From the NCBI GenBank assembly GCA_964371555.1, contig CAYJMQ010000068.1, forward strand, positions 1 through 6,990: 6,990 nt of DNA. Reading direction: 5' to 3'. A program made the position numbers and the translations under genes. Shown here piece after piece: positions 1 to 5,969 of the stretch. This DNA comes from CAYJMQ01 sp964371555 (lineage in GTDB: Bacteria > Bdellovibrionota > JACOXK01 > 2-02-FULL-40-11). The notes beneath the pieces are model-generated. The model searched no databases. It had not been told where the DNA came from and was given only the letters and a program-made list of their open reading frames with translations. The stretch's first letter is position 1. Every line of letters begins with the position of its first letter.

Positions 1-48
1 CCCCCCCCCCCCCCCCCCCCCCCCCCGCGCGCCCCCCCCCCGCCCCCC
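1..48. other. Poly-C assembly artefact at the scaffold edge
   Basis: These bases are almost only C, broken by a few G. Real malate synthase sequence begins abruptly at about position 49, in a part of the protein that is internal to the family. The upstream coding sequence should therefore continue here but is missing. A poly-C run at a contig edge is what the reverse complement of poly-G no-signal calls from two-colour sequencing would look like. I infer an artefact, not a biological tract. Confidence 0.8.
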
Positions 49-474
49 GTGACAGAAGAGGGGATTCGAAACAATGTGAGTGTTTCGCTTCAGTATCTTT
101 CCCAGTGGTTAAATGGTGTTGGGGCTTCGGTGATTTTTAATTTAATGGAAGATGTTGCGACTGCTGAAATTGCCCGCGCTCAACTCTGGCAGTGGTTGAG
201 GCATGGGGCTATTCTCAAAGATGGGAGAAAATTTACAAGGGAGCTTTATGATGTCATCCAGAATGATGTCATACATACGGATAACGCTGAAAAACTTTTA
301 AATGAACTTATACTTGGTGACAAATTTCACGAATTCCTGACCATTCCAGCCTATGACTATTTGGATGAGGGCAATCCAGAAAGGGGTATCGAAGATGACA
401 GAGGTAGTTCAAAAAAAGGAAGGGGAAAAACTGGAGCGCGCGTGGAGCGCCGATCGACGCTGGCGGGGGATTAG
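49..474 (+). CDS. aceB: Malate synthase A, C-terminal fragment (5' part missing)
   Basis: Malate synthase condenses glyoxylate with acetyl-CoA to give malate, the second step of the cytoplasmic glyoxylate shunt. The readable part matches the C-terminal quarter of the ~530-residue A-type enzyme: V-T-E-E-G-I-R at the start, then NLMEDVATAEIARAQLWQW at local residues 31-49, then EFLTIPAYDYLDE near 95-108. The Asp of the MED motif (codon 151-153) corresponds to the catalytic base, Asp447 in E. coli. The GTG at 49 is only where clean sequence begins; it is not a true start. The frame runs on to a stop at 472-474, about 32 residues past the point where family members normally end. This tail overlaps the start of aceA by 80 bases and looks unlike malate synthase, so a missed base near 369-395 is possible. 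Gene order aceB-aceA is the common operon arrangement. Confidence 0.93.
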   Translation: MTEEGIRNNVSVSLQYLSQWLNGVGASVIFNLMEDVATAEIARAQLWQWLRHGAILKDGRKFTRELYDVIQNDVIHTDNAEKLLNELILGDKFHEFLTIPAYDYLDEGNPERGIEDDRGSSKKGRGKTGARVERRSTLAGD

Positions 475-1033
475 AAGGAGCTACAAAGCCGCGGAGGTGA
501 TTCGCCTGCGGCCGTCTATCGATATTGAGTTTTCACTCGCGAAACGGGGGGCCCAACGCCTTTGGGAACTTCTTCAGACAGAAAATGTGATCTCTGCTCT
601 CGGCGCTGTGACAGGTGGACAGGCGACGCAGATGGTGAAGGCCGGCCTAAAATCGGTATATGTGAGCGGCTGGCAGGTGGCGGCCGATGCGAATCTTTCA
701 GGACAGACTTATCCGGATCAAAGTCTTTATCCGTCAAACAGTGTTCCAACGCTGGTTAAGAGAATGAACAATGCTTTCATGCGCGCCGATCAGGTACAGC
801 GCGTCGAGGGGGATAGTTCAATCGACTGGTATGTCCCGATTATGGCGGATGCCGAGGCCGGTTTTGGCGGTCCGCTCCATGCGTTTGAGCTGATGAAGTC
901 GATGATTGAGGCAGGCGCCGCGGGGGTTCATTTTGAAGATCAGCTTGCCTCTGAAAAAAAATGTGGGCAGTTGGGGGGGACGGGTTTGGTTCCGACCTCT
1001 CCAGTAATCCGACGTCTTACGGCGGCGAGATAG
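395..1033 (+). CDS. aceA: Isocitrate lyase, N-terminal half (cut by assembly gap)
   Basis: Isocitrate lyase cleaves isocitrate to succinate and glyoxylate, the first step of the glyoxylate shunt. I chose the ATG at 395 because family-like sequence (EKLERAWSADRRWRGI) begins soon after it and a purine-rich GAAAGGGG lies at 379-386. An in-frame ATG at 353 would add 14 unlike residues. Motifs seen: SGWQVAADAN at residues 91-100, YPDQSLYP at 106-113, ADAEAGFGG at 151-159 (metal and substrate site), and EKKCG at 187-191, whose Cys190 is the catalytic cysteine. The family reads KKCGH next; this copy gives Gln (CAG at 968-970), while the second copy of the region gives His (CAT at 1108-1110). The TAG stop at 1031-1033 is TTG (Leu) in the second copy, so it is a sequencing error and not a real end. 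The coding region continues at about 1132-1854. Confidence 0.95.
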   Translation: MTEVVQKKEGEKLERAWSADRRWRGIRRSYKAAEVIRLRPSIDIEFSLAKRGAQRLWELLQTENVISALGAVTGGQATQMVKAGLKSVYVSGWQVAADANLSGQTYPDQSLYPSNSVPTLVKRMNNAFMRADQVQRVEGDSSIDWYVPIMADAEAGFGGPLHAFELMKSMIEAGAAGVHFEDQLASEKKCGQLGGTGLVPTSPVIRRLTAAR

Positions 1034-1061
1034 GCTTCCGGACCGATGACCACGAGATCGG
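932..1061 (+). repeat. Left contig end, duplicated across the gap
   Basis: This stretch aligns without indels to 1072-1201 at a constant offset of 140. Positions 991-1040 match 1131-1180 at 44 of 50 bases, and 941-990 match 1081-1130 at 31 of 50. Agreement is lost after 1040, where the left end is unreliable. The last seven bases, 1055-1061, read AGATCGG, the first seven bases of the common Illumina TruSeq adapter. I read this as the ragged end of a contig that should have been merged with the next one. Confidence 0.85.
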
Positions 1062-1071
1062 NNNNNNNNNN
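1062..1071. other. Ten-N scaffold gap inside aceA
   Basis: Ten consecutive N join two contigs. Since the flanks are copies of the same locus, the true gap is negative: the contigs overlap by about 130 bases. Removing 140 bases (for example 1041-1180) joins the two halves of isocitrate lyase in one frame. Confidence 0.95.
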
Positions 1072-1201
1072 ACTCAACAACAGCAACCCTCACAAAAAAA
1101 AACACCCCATTAGGGGGGCAACGATTAGCTTCCGACCTCTCAATTTATCCGACTTCTTACGGCTGCGAGATTGGCTTCCGACGTTCTCAATGTGCCGACA
1201 C
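1072..1201 (+). repeat. Right contig end, second copy of the same aceA sequence
   Basis: This is the partner of 932-1061. From about 1131 it reads cleanly as isocitrate lyase (PTSQFIRLLTAARLASDVL). Before that, its differences from the left copy are strongly biased: where the left copy has T it often has A, and where the left has G it has C. The result is a stretch at 1072-1110 that is nearly all A and C. In-frame TAG triplets at 1111-1113 and 1126-1128 are TTG in the left copy (971-973 and 986-988). These are base-calling errors at a contig edge. Confidence 0.85.
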
Positions 1202-1854
1202 TCATTGTGGCAAGAACCGATGCCCTCAGCGCGAATCTTCTAACAAGCGATATCGATGGGATCGATCGCAGGTTTGTAACGGGAGAGAGAACATTGGAGG
1301 GATATTTTAGGGTGAGAGGGGGGATTGAATCGGCCATTGCCCGGGCGCTCTCTTATGCCCCTTATGCTGATCTGCTCTGGATGGAAACCTCAACCCCTGA
1401 TCTTTCAGAAGCGCGGGAATTTGCCTCAGAGGTTAGAAAGAAATTTCCGGGCAAGCTTTTCGCGTATAATTGCTCTCCATCATTTAACTGGAAAAAACAT
1501 CTCGATGAAAAGACGATTTCCAGGTTTCGTGAAGAGCTCTCAAGTCTTGGCTTCAAATATCAGTTTATTACGCTTGCCGGCTGGCACTCGCTAAACCTCC
1601 ATGCATTCGATTTGGCCGATGCCTATCGAAAAGAGGGGATGAGCGCTTATGTAAGATTTCAGCAGCATGAATTTTCCAGAGAAGAAGATGGCTACACCGC
1701 CACCCGCCATCAAAGAGAGGTCGGAACAAGCTATATGGATCAGGTGCTCTTGACCGTTAGCGGCGGCGAAGCTGAAACCGTCGCCTTCAAGGGTTCGACG
1801 GAGGCGGCACAATTCAGCCGCAAGCCCATTTCCAGGGAAAATAGCACGCCCTAA
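1132..1854 (+). CDS. aceA: Isocitrate lyase, C-terminal half (continuation after gap)
   Basis: This continues the isocitrate lyase begun at 395. The frame is reliable from CCG at 1132 (PTSQFIRLLTAARLASDVL); the TTG at 1171 encodes an internal Leu and is not a start. Motifs seen are TLIVARTDA (residues 222-230 of the merged protein), LLWMETSTPDL, YNCSPSFNW (NCSPSFNW at about 312-319, substrate-binding), the QFITLAGWHSLN segment, and a C-terminal TVAFKGSTEAAQF. Merged with the first half, the protein has 439 residues, close to the 434 of E. coli AceA, and I see no missing catalytic element. Ten extra residues follow the point where family members usually end. The intact gene would make a complete shunt with aceB, allowing growth on acetate or fatty acids. 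The 65 bases that follow, before the next gene, contain no clear terminator. Confidence 0.95.
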   Translation, partial: PTSQFIRLLTAARLASDVLNVPTLIVARTDALSANLLTSDIDGIDRRFVTGERTLEGYFRVRGGIESAIARALSYAPYADLLWMETSTPDLSEAREFASEVRKKFPGKLFAYNCSPSFNWKKHLDEKTISRFREELSSLGFKYQFITLAGWHSLNLHAFDLADAYRKEGMSAYVRFQQHEFSREEDGYTATRHQREVGTSYMDQVLLTVSGGEAETVAFKGSTEAAQFSRKPISRENSTP

Positions 1855-1919
1855 AACTGTGGGCAGGTCGTTCAAAATGCGCTTGATGAGAGCGTATTAA
1901 AGAGATAAATAAGCGGCTT

Positions 1920-2726
1920 ATGGCCTCTTTGCCCCGGCAAACTATTTCTGCGGTTGTCATGTCAAAAAATTCTACCCCCTTTATTGAAGGGTGTTTAAAA
2001 AGTATTGACTGGGTGGATGAGATTGTCGTCATTGACGGATATAGCACAGATCAGACGGTCGATATTTGCAGAAAATATACCGATAAAATTATTCAAAACC
2101 GCTGGGATGGTTTTCGATTTTGCACTGAAAGAAATTTGGGAACATTTCATGCCTCATCGGACTGGATTTTACAAATTGATCCTGATGAGCGGTCGACGGA
2201 GGAATTTAAGGAAGCGGTTTTAAAAATGCTTTCGGATCGTCAAAGTCCTTATGTGGCGTATAAATATCCAAAGAAAAATTATTTTTTTGGGCATTTTATG
2301 CGATATGGGGGGTGGTATCACGACACCCTGCATCTCTTTAAAAAAGGGGCGGCGCGGTACGAAGGGATTATCCATGAGAATCTTAATGTCGTTGGAGAGA
2401 TTGGCCGGATAAAGGCGGAAATTGAGCATTATCCGTTTGATCATCTTTCCGGATTTTTGAGCAGGCATAACGGTTATTCCGAAAGAGAGGCCTATCAGAT
2501 CCTTGAAAAAGAGGGCGTATTAAGGGAAAGGGAAATCTGGTATCAGATTGCGGTGAGGCCGCTAAAAAAATTTAACAAGTTCTTCATTAAGAAAAAAGGG
2601 TACAAAGATGGAATATATGGATTTATTTTTTCTGTTCTTTTCGCGTGGGTTCATTTTATCAATTGGGCAAAGTATTGGGAGTTAATCACTGTAAAAAAAA
2701 TTACCGATGTCCCCAGAGGCAATTAA
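1920..2726 (+). CDS. Family GT2 glycosyltransferase, WaaE/LgtF-like
   Basis: The 268-residue protein is a probable inverting glycosyltransferase acting at the cytoplasmic face of the inner membrane. It has a GT-A fold N-terminus (TISAVVMSKN, residues 8-17), a nucleotide-binding VIDGYSTD (37-44), the ERNLG segment (70-74), and the metal-binding DPDE (87-90, the DxD position). The C-terminus, GIYGFIFSVLFAWVHFINWAKYWEL (split here as residues 231-240 and 241-255), is hydrophobic. It matches the membrane-associated tail of the WaaE/KdtX/LgtF group, which adds glucose to the heptose of the LPS inner core. The length is normal for that group. The ATG at 1920 is the only sensible start, since the next Met (residue 14) lies inside the first conserved strand; the ribosome site is weak. 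Its stop overlaps the next gene by 20 bases, which suggests co-transcription. The exact sugar cannot be read from sequence. Confidence 0.88.
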   Translation: MASLPRQTISAVVMSKNSTPFIEGCLKSIDWVDEIVVIDGYSTDQTVDICRKYTDKIIQNRWDGFRFCTERNLGTFHASSDWILQIDPDERSTEEFKEAVLKMLSDRQSPYVAYKYPKKNYFFGHFMRYGGWYHDTLHLFKKGAARYEGIIHENLNVVGEIGRIKAEIEHYPFDHLSGFLSRHNGYSEREAYQILEKEGVLREREIWYQIAVRPLKKFNKFFIKKKGYKDGIYGFIFSVLFAWVHFINWAKYWELITVKKITDVPRGN

Positions 2727-3774
2727 TAAAAGAGATGACTTCACAAAGATTCTCATCATCAAATTGGGAGCGATGGGGGATGTGCTTCGGACAACGCCGC
2801 TTCTTCAGGCATTAAAAAGACAATATCCAAAATCGGAAATAAGCTGGCTTGTGAATCATGATTTCAGGGAAATTCTCGAGGGATGTCCCTTTTTGGACCA
2901 TCTTTATTCCGATGATGCACAAGCGATGACAATTTTAGGGAGGGAACGTTTTGATCTCTCCATTTGTCTCGATAAAGAAGAGCCTGCCCTGCAGGCTGTG
3001 ATGGCCATCCCGGCTGAAATAAAAACAGGTTTTGGAAAGGATGCCTTTGGAAATCTGGTTCCTCTGGATAAACGGAGCGAGTACGCGGTAAGGCTTGGGA
3101 TAGATGATGAACTGAAGTTCCGGCAAAACCAAAAAACATACCAGGAAATTTCGTTTGAACAGGTCGGTCTGGTATTTGAAAAAGAAGAGTATTCCTTTGA
3201 AGTATCTGATTTGGAGCGGGCTTATGCAAGAAGGGTTTATCGCAATCTGGGAATTGATGTCGCATCGGATCTTGCTGAAAGATCTCTGGCTATCATAGGC
3301 CTGAATACGGGGAGCGGCTCCCGGTTTGCCGGAAAAAAACTTCCGCTGAACGCCTATATTCATCTTGCTGAAAGATTAACGAAAGAAGGGGGATTAAGGG
3401 TTGTGCTTCTGGGGGGGCCTCAGGAAAAAGAACGAAACGCGCAGATTGAGAAAAGCGCTTCCGCAAAAATTTATAATCCGGGGTGTCATCACACGATTAA
3501 ACAGTTTGCGGCGATTGTGGGTCATTGCGATCTTGTGATTACGGGTGATACCCTTGCGATGCATATCGCGATTGCGATGAAAAAAGAGATTATAGCCTTT
3601 TTTGCTTCTACCTGCGCGGCTGAAATTGAGCTCTATGGGAGGGGAACAAAACTTGTTTCAGAATTGGAATGCGCCCCCTGTTATTTGCGTGTTTGTCCGA
3701 TTGATGAAAAATGCATGAAAATCTTTCCGGTAGAGCGGATTTTAGAGCAGGCGCAAGCCCATTTCAGAAAATGA
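2707..3774 (+). CDS. Family GT9 glycosyltransferase (LPS heptosyltransferase-like)
   Basis: The 355-residue protein belongs to the ADP-heptose:LPS heptosyltransferase family (GT-B fold, cytoplasmic). The acceptor-side N-terminus is typical: KILIIKLGAMGDVLRTTPLL at residues 14-33. The donor-side half has GLNTGSGSRFAGKKLPLNAY (198-217), VVLLGGPQE (232-240), and GDTLAMHIA (280-288), corresponding to the conserved GDTGPMH loop. A cysteine cluster, C322, C325, C330 and C336, sits in the CAPC...C segment that many GT9 members carry near the C-terminus. The ATG at 2707 lies inside the upstream GT2 gene, and no Shine-Dalgarno is evident, so translation is probably coupled. The nearby ATG at 2735 is out of frame. 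With the GT2 enzyme before it and the aminotransferase-like gene after it, a role in core or O-chain glycan assembly is likely. Whether the donor is ADP-heptose or another sugar is unknown. Confidence 0.9.
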   Translation: MSPEAINKRDDFTKILIIKLGAMGDVLRTTPLLQALKRQYPKSEISWLVNHDFREILEGCPFLDHLYSDDAQAMTILGRERFDLSICLDKEEPALQAVMAIPAEIKTGFGKDAFGNLVPLDKRSEYAVRLGIDDELKFRQNQKTYQEISFEQVGLVFEKEEYSFEVSDLERAYARRVYRNLGIDVASDLAERSLAIIGLNTGSGSRFAGKKLPLNAYIHLAERLTKEGGLRVVLLGGPQEKERNAQIEKSASAKIYNPGCHHTIKQFAAIVGHCDLVITGDTLAMHIAIAMKKEIIAFFASTCAAEIELYGRGTKLVSELECAPCYLRVCPIDEKCMKIFPVERILEQAQAHFRK

Positions 3775-3793
3775 AATAACCGGGGTTGAAATC

Positions 3794-4945
3794 TTGGATC
3801 TCAAAAATTGTTATTTTTTTGCGTTGGGGCGGAATGCGATGTTTGCGGCCTGTCAGGCGCTGGGTCTCAAAGCGGGCGATGAAATCCTAACCCCCGCTTT
3901 CGACTGTGATGGGGCGCTGCAGCCCTTCCGCGTATTGGGGCTAAAGCTTCATTTTTTCCGGGTCAATCCTTATACCTTTGAAGTGGATCTGGATGACCTG
4001 AGATCGAAATGGACATCCCGAATCAGGATGATTCATCTCATTAACTATTTTGGTTTTTCCCAACCGTGGGATGAAATATTAAAACTAAAACAAGAGTTAA
4101 AAACACCTATTCTCGAAGACAACGCCTATTCCCTTTTTTCTTCTTATAAAGGGAAACGTTTCGGAAGTTTCGGGGATATCGCCATATTTTCATTGAGAAA
4201 GAATCTGCCGCTCATCGATGGCGGGGCGCTTAAAATCAACAATGAAGCCTATCAGATAAAACTTCCGCCGGGCCAACCCAAATGGATTTATAGGACGGAA
4301 TGGGTGGGATTGCTCGGATTTATGAAACGTCGCATTGGAATTCGTCTTGGCATTCGCCCTGAAATTCTAAAGACCCCCTCTTTTTTAAAAAAGTGGAAGT
4401 CTGACTGTTTCCCCCCTCCGCCGCTTTACTCAGACCCTGAGAAGGGTTTTCCCCACTTGCCGGCGCGGGATACGATTGGCTTCGATTTCGCTCTCGATTA
4501 TTTGAGACCGATGTCACGGTTTTCCCGGAAACAGTTTCAAAAATTTACGGATGTGGACCCAACGTTTTATGATGAGATCTCCCGGAAAAGGAGAGAGTCT
4601 TATTGCTGGCTTTCAAAACGACTTTCTGCCATTCCATCTATTGATCTCATTCATCCGATGCTCCCGCAAGGCGTAACACCCCATTGTATTTCTTTTTTGG
4701 TAAACTCGCATCGGGATATCTACTTTGAGAATCTTCGAAAAAAATATGATGTCATGGCCTGGCCGACGCTGCCTCGAGAAGTTATTGATCAACTTGAGCG
4801 ATTTCCGGATGTCGAGCTTCTGGGAAGAAAGATATTCCAGATTAATTTTTCGGCCACATCCGCCACATCCCATGAAGAACTGAAAAATCTTTGCGATGAC
4901 CTTGAAGATATTAGAAACAGATTAAAACCTCGTATTGAATCATAA
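3794..4945 (+). CDS. DegT/DnrJ/EryC1/StrS family PLP-dependent aminotransferase
   Basis: The 383-residue protein resembles the sugar aminotransferase (perosamine-synthetase-like) family, which transfers an amino group to a nucleotide-linked keto-sugar. Seen: LGRNAMFAACQALGLKAGDE at 11-30 (cofactor phosphate side), PAFDCDGALQPF (34-45), ILEDNAYSL (106-114) with Asp109 for the pyridine nitrogen, then FSLRKNLPLIDGGAL at 132-146 with Lys136 (codon 4199-4201) as the likely Schiff-base lysine. The lysine loop is about three residues shorter than the usual FSF-x3-KN form, and Tyr112 stands where His or Gln is common, so this is a divergent branch. The C-terminal small domain looks complete. The start is TTG at 3794 with GGGG eight bases upstream. 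The later ATG at 3839 would remove the conserved GRN. It lies 19 bases after the GT9 gene, probably in the same operon. The substrate is unknown. Confidence 0.85.
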   Translation: MDLKNCYFFALGRNAMFAACQALGLKAGDEILTPAFDCDGALQPFRVLGLKLHFFRVNPYTFEVDLDDLRSKWTSRIRMIHLINYFGFSQPWDEILKLKQELKTPILEDNAYSLFSSYKGKRFGSFGDIAIFSLRKNLPLIDGGALKINNEAYQIKLPPGQPKWIYRTEWVGLLGFMKRRIGIRLGIRPEILKTPSFLKKWKSDCFPPPPLYSDPEKGFPHLPARDTIGFDFALDYLRPMSRFSRKQFQKFTDVDPTFYDEISRKRRESYCWLSKRLSAIPSIDLIHPMLPQGVTPHCISFLVNSHRDIYFENLRKKYDVMAWPTLPREVIDQLERFPDVELLGRKIFQINFSATSATSHEELKNLCDDLEDIRNRLKPRIES

Positions 4946-4974
4946 GAAAAGGTAACCGTAGGAGAGAAGCCGTC

Positions 4975-5002
4975 TTTACAATCACATTTCCCATATTATA
5001 AT
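4975..5002 (+). promoter_or_regulatory. Sigma-70-type promoter for the lipoprotein pair
   Basis: TTTACA at 4975-4980 (five of six consensus bases) and TATAAT at 4997-5002 (perfect) are separated by 16 bases. Transcription would start near 5009, one base before the TTG proposed as the start of the next gene. It sits in the only sizeable non-coding space between the glycan genes and the lipoprotein genes. A GGAGAG at 4961-4966 has no start codon at a usual distance. Confidence 0.55.
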
Positions 5003-5009
5003 TGGATTA

Positions 5010-5966
5010 TTGGGAACGTTTTTAAAATATATCGTTGTTTGTCTGGTGGTCGTTTCCACCCATTTTTCCTTTGGATGCAAGCCACCCTCTGGTGAGTCGC
5101 TCGAAGGGCCTTCACAAAGTTCGACCGGGCTCGACGGTTCTCCCCAGGCGCCCGCAGTCCAAGGACAGGCAGGACAGATTGTTGTAAGGATAGACTCCCC
5201 AAGCGCCACCTTTGAAGTAAATCAACCGATCTTATTCACCACAGTCGTTTCAGGGCTCCAGGGAATTGCAAGATTTCAATGGACTATTGATGGTGTAATA
5301 ATTCCAGATCCGGCACAAACAATTAATCAGATTTTTTCTGCTGTAGGCTCTCACACCATTCAAATCAATCTCTTTGATAGTCAGAATCGCCTTTTGGGAT
5401 CGGCAACACGAATTATCGATGTTGCGGCTGTAGCGCCGCCTGCGCCACCCCCCCCCGATGCACCTCCCCCCGATGCACCCCCACCGACTCCGCCTCCACC
5501 CGCACCACCGACGATTCCTCCTCGCGAACTTGACAGAGTGGAAGTAAAGCTCCTCTATCAAACGTTTCAGCAAGGGAGACATCCTGCTTGTTCCGCTAGC
5601 GGACAAGGGCAAGCCATCGGAAACAACGTTATTTTTGTACATTCTTCAAATCTTGGAACAGGTGTAGATCCCAAAATCCACATCCTCGTTAAGCTGTTAA
5701 AAGATGTAACCAGCCTGTCTAGTCTGAACAGCACCCCCCCCTTTCCACTCAATCCAAACGATTGCATCAACGGTGTTTGCACCCTTACGCTTACGATACA
5801 GGCCGTCACCCCTACGATATTAAACCTCGAACTCGGAAGAGTCGACATTACAAAAGTCTTTAAGGACGGATCAACGCAGACAATCAACAATATTCTATTT
5901 GAAGAAAAACAAGCTTTCAATAACTGTTTGATGGTTATCTATCGCTTCGATGCAAATCCACCGTAA
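5010..5966 (+). CDS. Secreted lipoprotein-like protein with PKD-like and Cys4 C-terminal domains
   Basis: Function unknown; 318 residues. The N-terminus (MGTFLK, then a hydrophobic YIVVCLVVV and a Cys at 23) looks like a lipoprotein signal, but the box is S-F-G-C, poorer than the usual L-x-x-C, so acylation is uncertain. After a low-complexity stretch, residues ~58-139 resemble a PKD/Ig-like beta-sandwich (PSATFEVNQPILFTTVVSG, FQWTIDGVIIPDP, GSHTIQINLFDSQNRL). Residues 142-171 are a Pro/Ala linker with repeated PPPDA. The C-terminal domain (about 175-318) has C194, C252, C257 and C306 and ends YRFDANPP. This domain is shared with the next gene. The four cysteines in an exported domain suggest two disulfides. 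The start is TTG at 5010; no in-frame ATG, GTG or TTG lies upstream before the stop at 4959. The next gene follows after 3 bases. An outer-membrane or surface location is inferred. Confidence 0.7.
   Translation: MGTFLKYIVVCLVVVSTHFSFGCKPPSGESLEGPSQSSTGLDGSPQAPAVQGQAGQIVVRIDSPSATFEVNQPILFTTVVSGLQGIARFQWTIDGVIIPDPAQTINQIFSAVGSHTIQINLFDSQNRLLGSATRIIDVAAVAPPAPPPPDAPPPDAPPPTPPPPAPPTIPPRELDRVEVKLLYQTFQQGRHPACSASGQGQAIGNNVIFVHSSNLGTGVDPKIHILVKLLKDVTSLSSLNSTPPFPLNPNDCINGVCTLTLTIQAVTPTILNLELGRVDITKVFKDGSTQTINNILFEEKQAFNNCLMVIYRFDANPP
5442..5522 (+). repeat. C-rich DNA encoding a Pro/Ala-rich linker
   Basis: This stretch is dominated by C and encodes about 30 residues, mostly Pro with Ala and Asp. It contains a near-perfect repeat of a 15-base unit (five codons, PPPDA type) and a run of nine C at 5448-5456. 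The linker joins the PKD-like domain to the Cys4 domain. Runs of this kind are prone to slippage, either in the cell or in sequencing. Confidence 0.75.
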
Positions 5967-5969
5967 AGT

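Noticed and set aside
932..1201. Direct repeat flanking the gap as a biological duplication or att site
   Set aside because: The copies lie exactly at contig ends, differ by base-calling-like errors, and one ends in adapter sequence.
353..1854. aceA as a true pseudogene or as two separate genes
   Set aside because: The two halves fall in one frame once the 140-base duplication is collapsed, and each false stop is contradicted by the other copy.
1883..1911. Promoter before the GT2 gene (TTGATG-N17-TAAATA)
   Set aside because: The -10 match is poor and the gene may be read from the upstream operon; not strong enough to list.
2935..3363. Long minus-strand open frames (also 2864-3265)
   Set aside because: They lie wholly inside the well-supported GT9 gene, have no recognisable motifs, and look like shadows.
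3670..3720. GT9 C-terminal cysteine cluster as an iron-sulfur site
   Set aside because: Similar Cys-rich segments are common near the C-terminus of GT9 family members without such a role known to me, so it is not unusual here.
5250..5642. Minus-strand open frame rich in Arg, Gly and Trp
   Set aside because: It is the antisense of the Pro-rich linker, and its composition follows from the CCN codons on the other strand.
5590..5930. Cys4 domain of the lipoproteins as a zinc ribbon
   Set aside because: The cysteines are not in two CxxC knuckles and the proteins are predicted to be exported, where disulfides are more likely.
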